Source: Planctomycetota bacterium | GTDB lineage: Bacteria; Planctomycetota; Planctomycetia; Pirellulales; Thermoguttaceae | DNA: 6,327 bases | Reading direction: 5' to 3' | Assembly (NCBI GenBank): GCA_021784975.1 | Contig: JAJYGU010000330.1 | Coordinates: 1 to 6,327 of the forward strand | In this document: positions 5,517 to 6,327 of the stretch, one piece after another | Position numbering within the stretch: the first letter of the stretch is position 1 | Layout of the letters: every line of letters starts with the position of its first letter | Position numbers and translations under genes: made by a program | The notes under the pieces: generated by a model | Told to the model about the DNA's origin: nothing | Databases searched by the model: none | The model's input: only the letters and a program-made list of their open reading frames with translations

Positions 5517-5520
5517 TGCC

Positions 5521-5525
5521 AGGAG
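5521..5525 (+). promoter_or_regulatory. Ribosome binding site of pgi
   Basis: AGGAG lies ten bases before ATG 5536, a slightly long spacing. It directly abuts the 22-bp hairpin, so its accessibility could depend on that structure. Confidence 0.5.
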
Positions 5526-5535
5526 CAAGACCGCC

Positions 5536-6327
5536 ATGCCAGCTAAGAAGATCATTCCGCAGATTACGTACGACTACTCGGGCCTGATTGTTCCGCCCGA
5601 GGCCCCGCCGGTTGCTCGTCAGACGGGCTTGGCGCAGAGCGACCTGATGTGGCTCTATCCGCGGCTGGAGGCCGCCCGGCAAGAGGTGCTCGCCAATATT
5701 CGCACCTTTTGGGAAGGCGGCCGCGTGCCGGATGAAAACTCGCCCCTGGATGCCGCCTTCTTCGACGCCCCGGAGCAACTCCTCAACGAACACCGCGAAC
5801 TGCTCGACCAGGTCCTCTCCGCCGGCGACCGGCTTGCGAAGGAAGTCGATCGGGTGATCGTGTTGGGCATCGGCGGCTCCTACATGGGCGCTCGGGCCCT
5901 GTTTGAGGCCTGCTGTCATCCGTACCACAACGAACTCTCCCGGCAACGCCGCGGCGGCCGGCCGCGGATCTACTTCGAGGGCAACAATGTCGACAACGAC
6001 GCGGTGCAATCCCTGCTCGATCTGGTCGACGGCGACGACAATTGGGGGATCATCGTCATCAGCAAGAGCGGCGGCACGTTGGAGACGGCCGCCGCCTTCC
6101 GCATCTTCCTGGAGTCGTTGCGGAACTCGTGCGGCGGCGACCAAGAGAAACTCCGCCGCCGCGTGCTGGCGGTCACCGGCAGGACCGGCCGCCTCCGCGA
6201 TCTGGCCAACGCTTTGGGCTGCCGCGACGTCTTCCCGATTCCCGAGGGCGTGGGCGGACGGTTCTCGGTCCTCACGGCCGTCGGGCTGCTGCCGGCGGCG
6301 GTGATGGGGCTTGACGTGCAACGGCTG
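5536..6327 (+). CDS. pgi: Glucose-6-phosphate isomerase (partial, C-terminus beyond window)
   Basis: The visible 264 residues open with MPAKKIIPQITYDYSG and belong to the phosphoglucose isomerase family, which interconverts glucose 6-phosphate and fructose 6-phosphate in the cytoplasm. Diagnostic segments are VLGIGGSYMGARAL (about 109-122), the phosphate-binding SIS motif SKSGGTLET (176-184), and EGVGGRFSVLTAVG (about 237-250), which matches PGI signature 1 with the catalytic arginine in GGR. The remaining catalytic Glu, His and Lys would lie downstream of the window. The early position of LGIGGS fits the shorter bacterial isomerase rather than the roughly 550-residue proteobacterial/eukaryotic form. 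The gene is divergent from apgM with a 175-bp gap and has a ribosome binding site next to a strong hairpin. No convincing promoter is seen; TAGAAT at 5395-5400 lacks a good -35. Confidence 0.93.
   Translation, partial: MPAKKIIPQITYDYSGLIVPPEAPPVARQTGLAQSDLMWLYPRLEAARQEVLANIRTFWEGGRVPDENSPLDAAFFDAPEQLLNEHRELLDQVLSAGDRLAKEVDRVIVLGIGGSYMGARALFEACCHPYHNELSRQRRGGRPRIYFEGNNVDNDAVQSLLDLVDGDDNWGIIVISKSGGTLETAAAFRIFLESLRNSCGGDQEKLRRRVLAVTGRTGRLRDLANALGCRDVFPIPEGVGGRFSVLTAVGLLPAAVMGLDVQRL

Noticed and set aside
5458..5517. Intrinsic terminator reading of the 22-bp hairpin with T4
   Set aside because: No plus-strand gene ends upstream of it, and it precedes pgi by only 19 bp. A dispersed repeat or leader element is more likely.
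4185..5546. Long plus-strand open frame (453 codons) across apgM
   Set aside because: It is antisense to apgM, whose product has all family motifs. The antisense translation is low-complexity and matches no family I recognise; such frames are common in GC-rich DNA.
5361..5555. N-terminal extension of the phosphoglycerate mutase to an upstream ATG
   Set aside because: The extra residues would be encoded by the intergenic inverted repeat and G-rich repeat; ATG 5360 has a strong ribosome binding site.
5335..6321. Minus-strand open frame (328 codons) across pgi and the intergenic repeat
   Set aside because: It lies opposite a clear pgi coding region and reads through the inverted repeat; its translation looks like a GC-rich shadow.

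Overview
The window looks like chromosomal DNA of a planctomycete-like bacterium with fairly high GC. That placement is an inference. It rests on GC-rich coding with weak or absent Shine-Dalgarno sites at several genes, an archaeal-type (apgM) phosphoglycerate mutase, a cytidylate-kinase-like protein, a Rex repressor, a RAYT-type transposase fragment and GGGAC(N)GTCCC hairpins. No single marker gene fixes the taxon.

Layout, left to right. (1) 1-1235, minus: N-terminal 411 residues of a MutS-family ATPase with predicted membrane segments and no room for the mismatch-recognition domains; it runs off the left edge. (2) 1419-2216, minus: cytidylate-kinase-like P-loop protein with a BON-like C-terminal region. 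(3) 2217-2451: divergent intergenic region with a plausible minus-strand promoter, a leader hairpin and a long imperfect inverted repeat. (4) 2452-2949, plus: stand-alone precorrin-2 dehydrogenase/ferrochelatase-type protein (siroheme branch). (5) 2950-3144: rex leader with a sigma70-like promoter and a possible 25-codon leader ORF whose stop overlaps the rex ATG. (6) 3145-3942, plus: Rex, the NADH-sensing repressor. (7) 3960-4115, minus: truncated RAYT N-terminus. (8) 4155-5360, minus: cofactor-independent phosphoglycerate mutase. (9) 5361-5535: divergent intergenic region with a G-rich triplet repeat and a perfect 22-bp inverted repeat. (10) 5536 to the right edge, plus: N-terminal 264 residues of glucose-6-phosphate isomerase.

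Functionally, the right half has a redox theme: a NAD(H)-responsive repressor lies next to two divergently transcribed glycolytic genes. Regulation of these genes by Rex is only a hypothesis, because no canonical Rex operator (TTGTGA-N6-TCACAA type) is visible. I see no tRNA, rRNA, CRISPR array or complete mobile element, and no convincing new multi-gene system. The most unusual items are the membrane-anchored MutS-like protein, the rex leader ORF that resembles the Rex N-terminus, and the repeat hairpins together with the broken RAYT gene.
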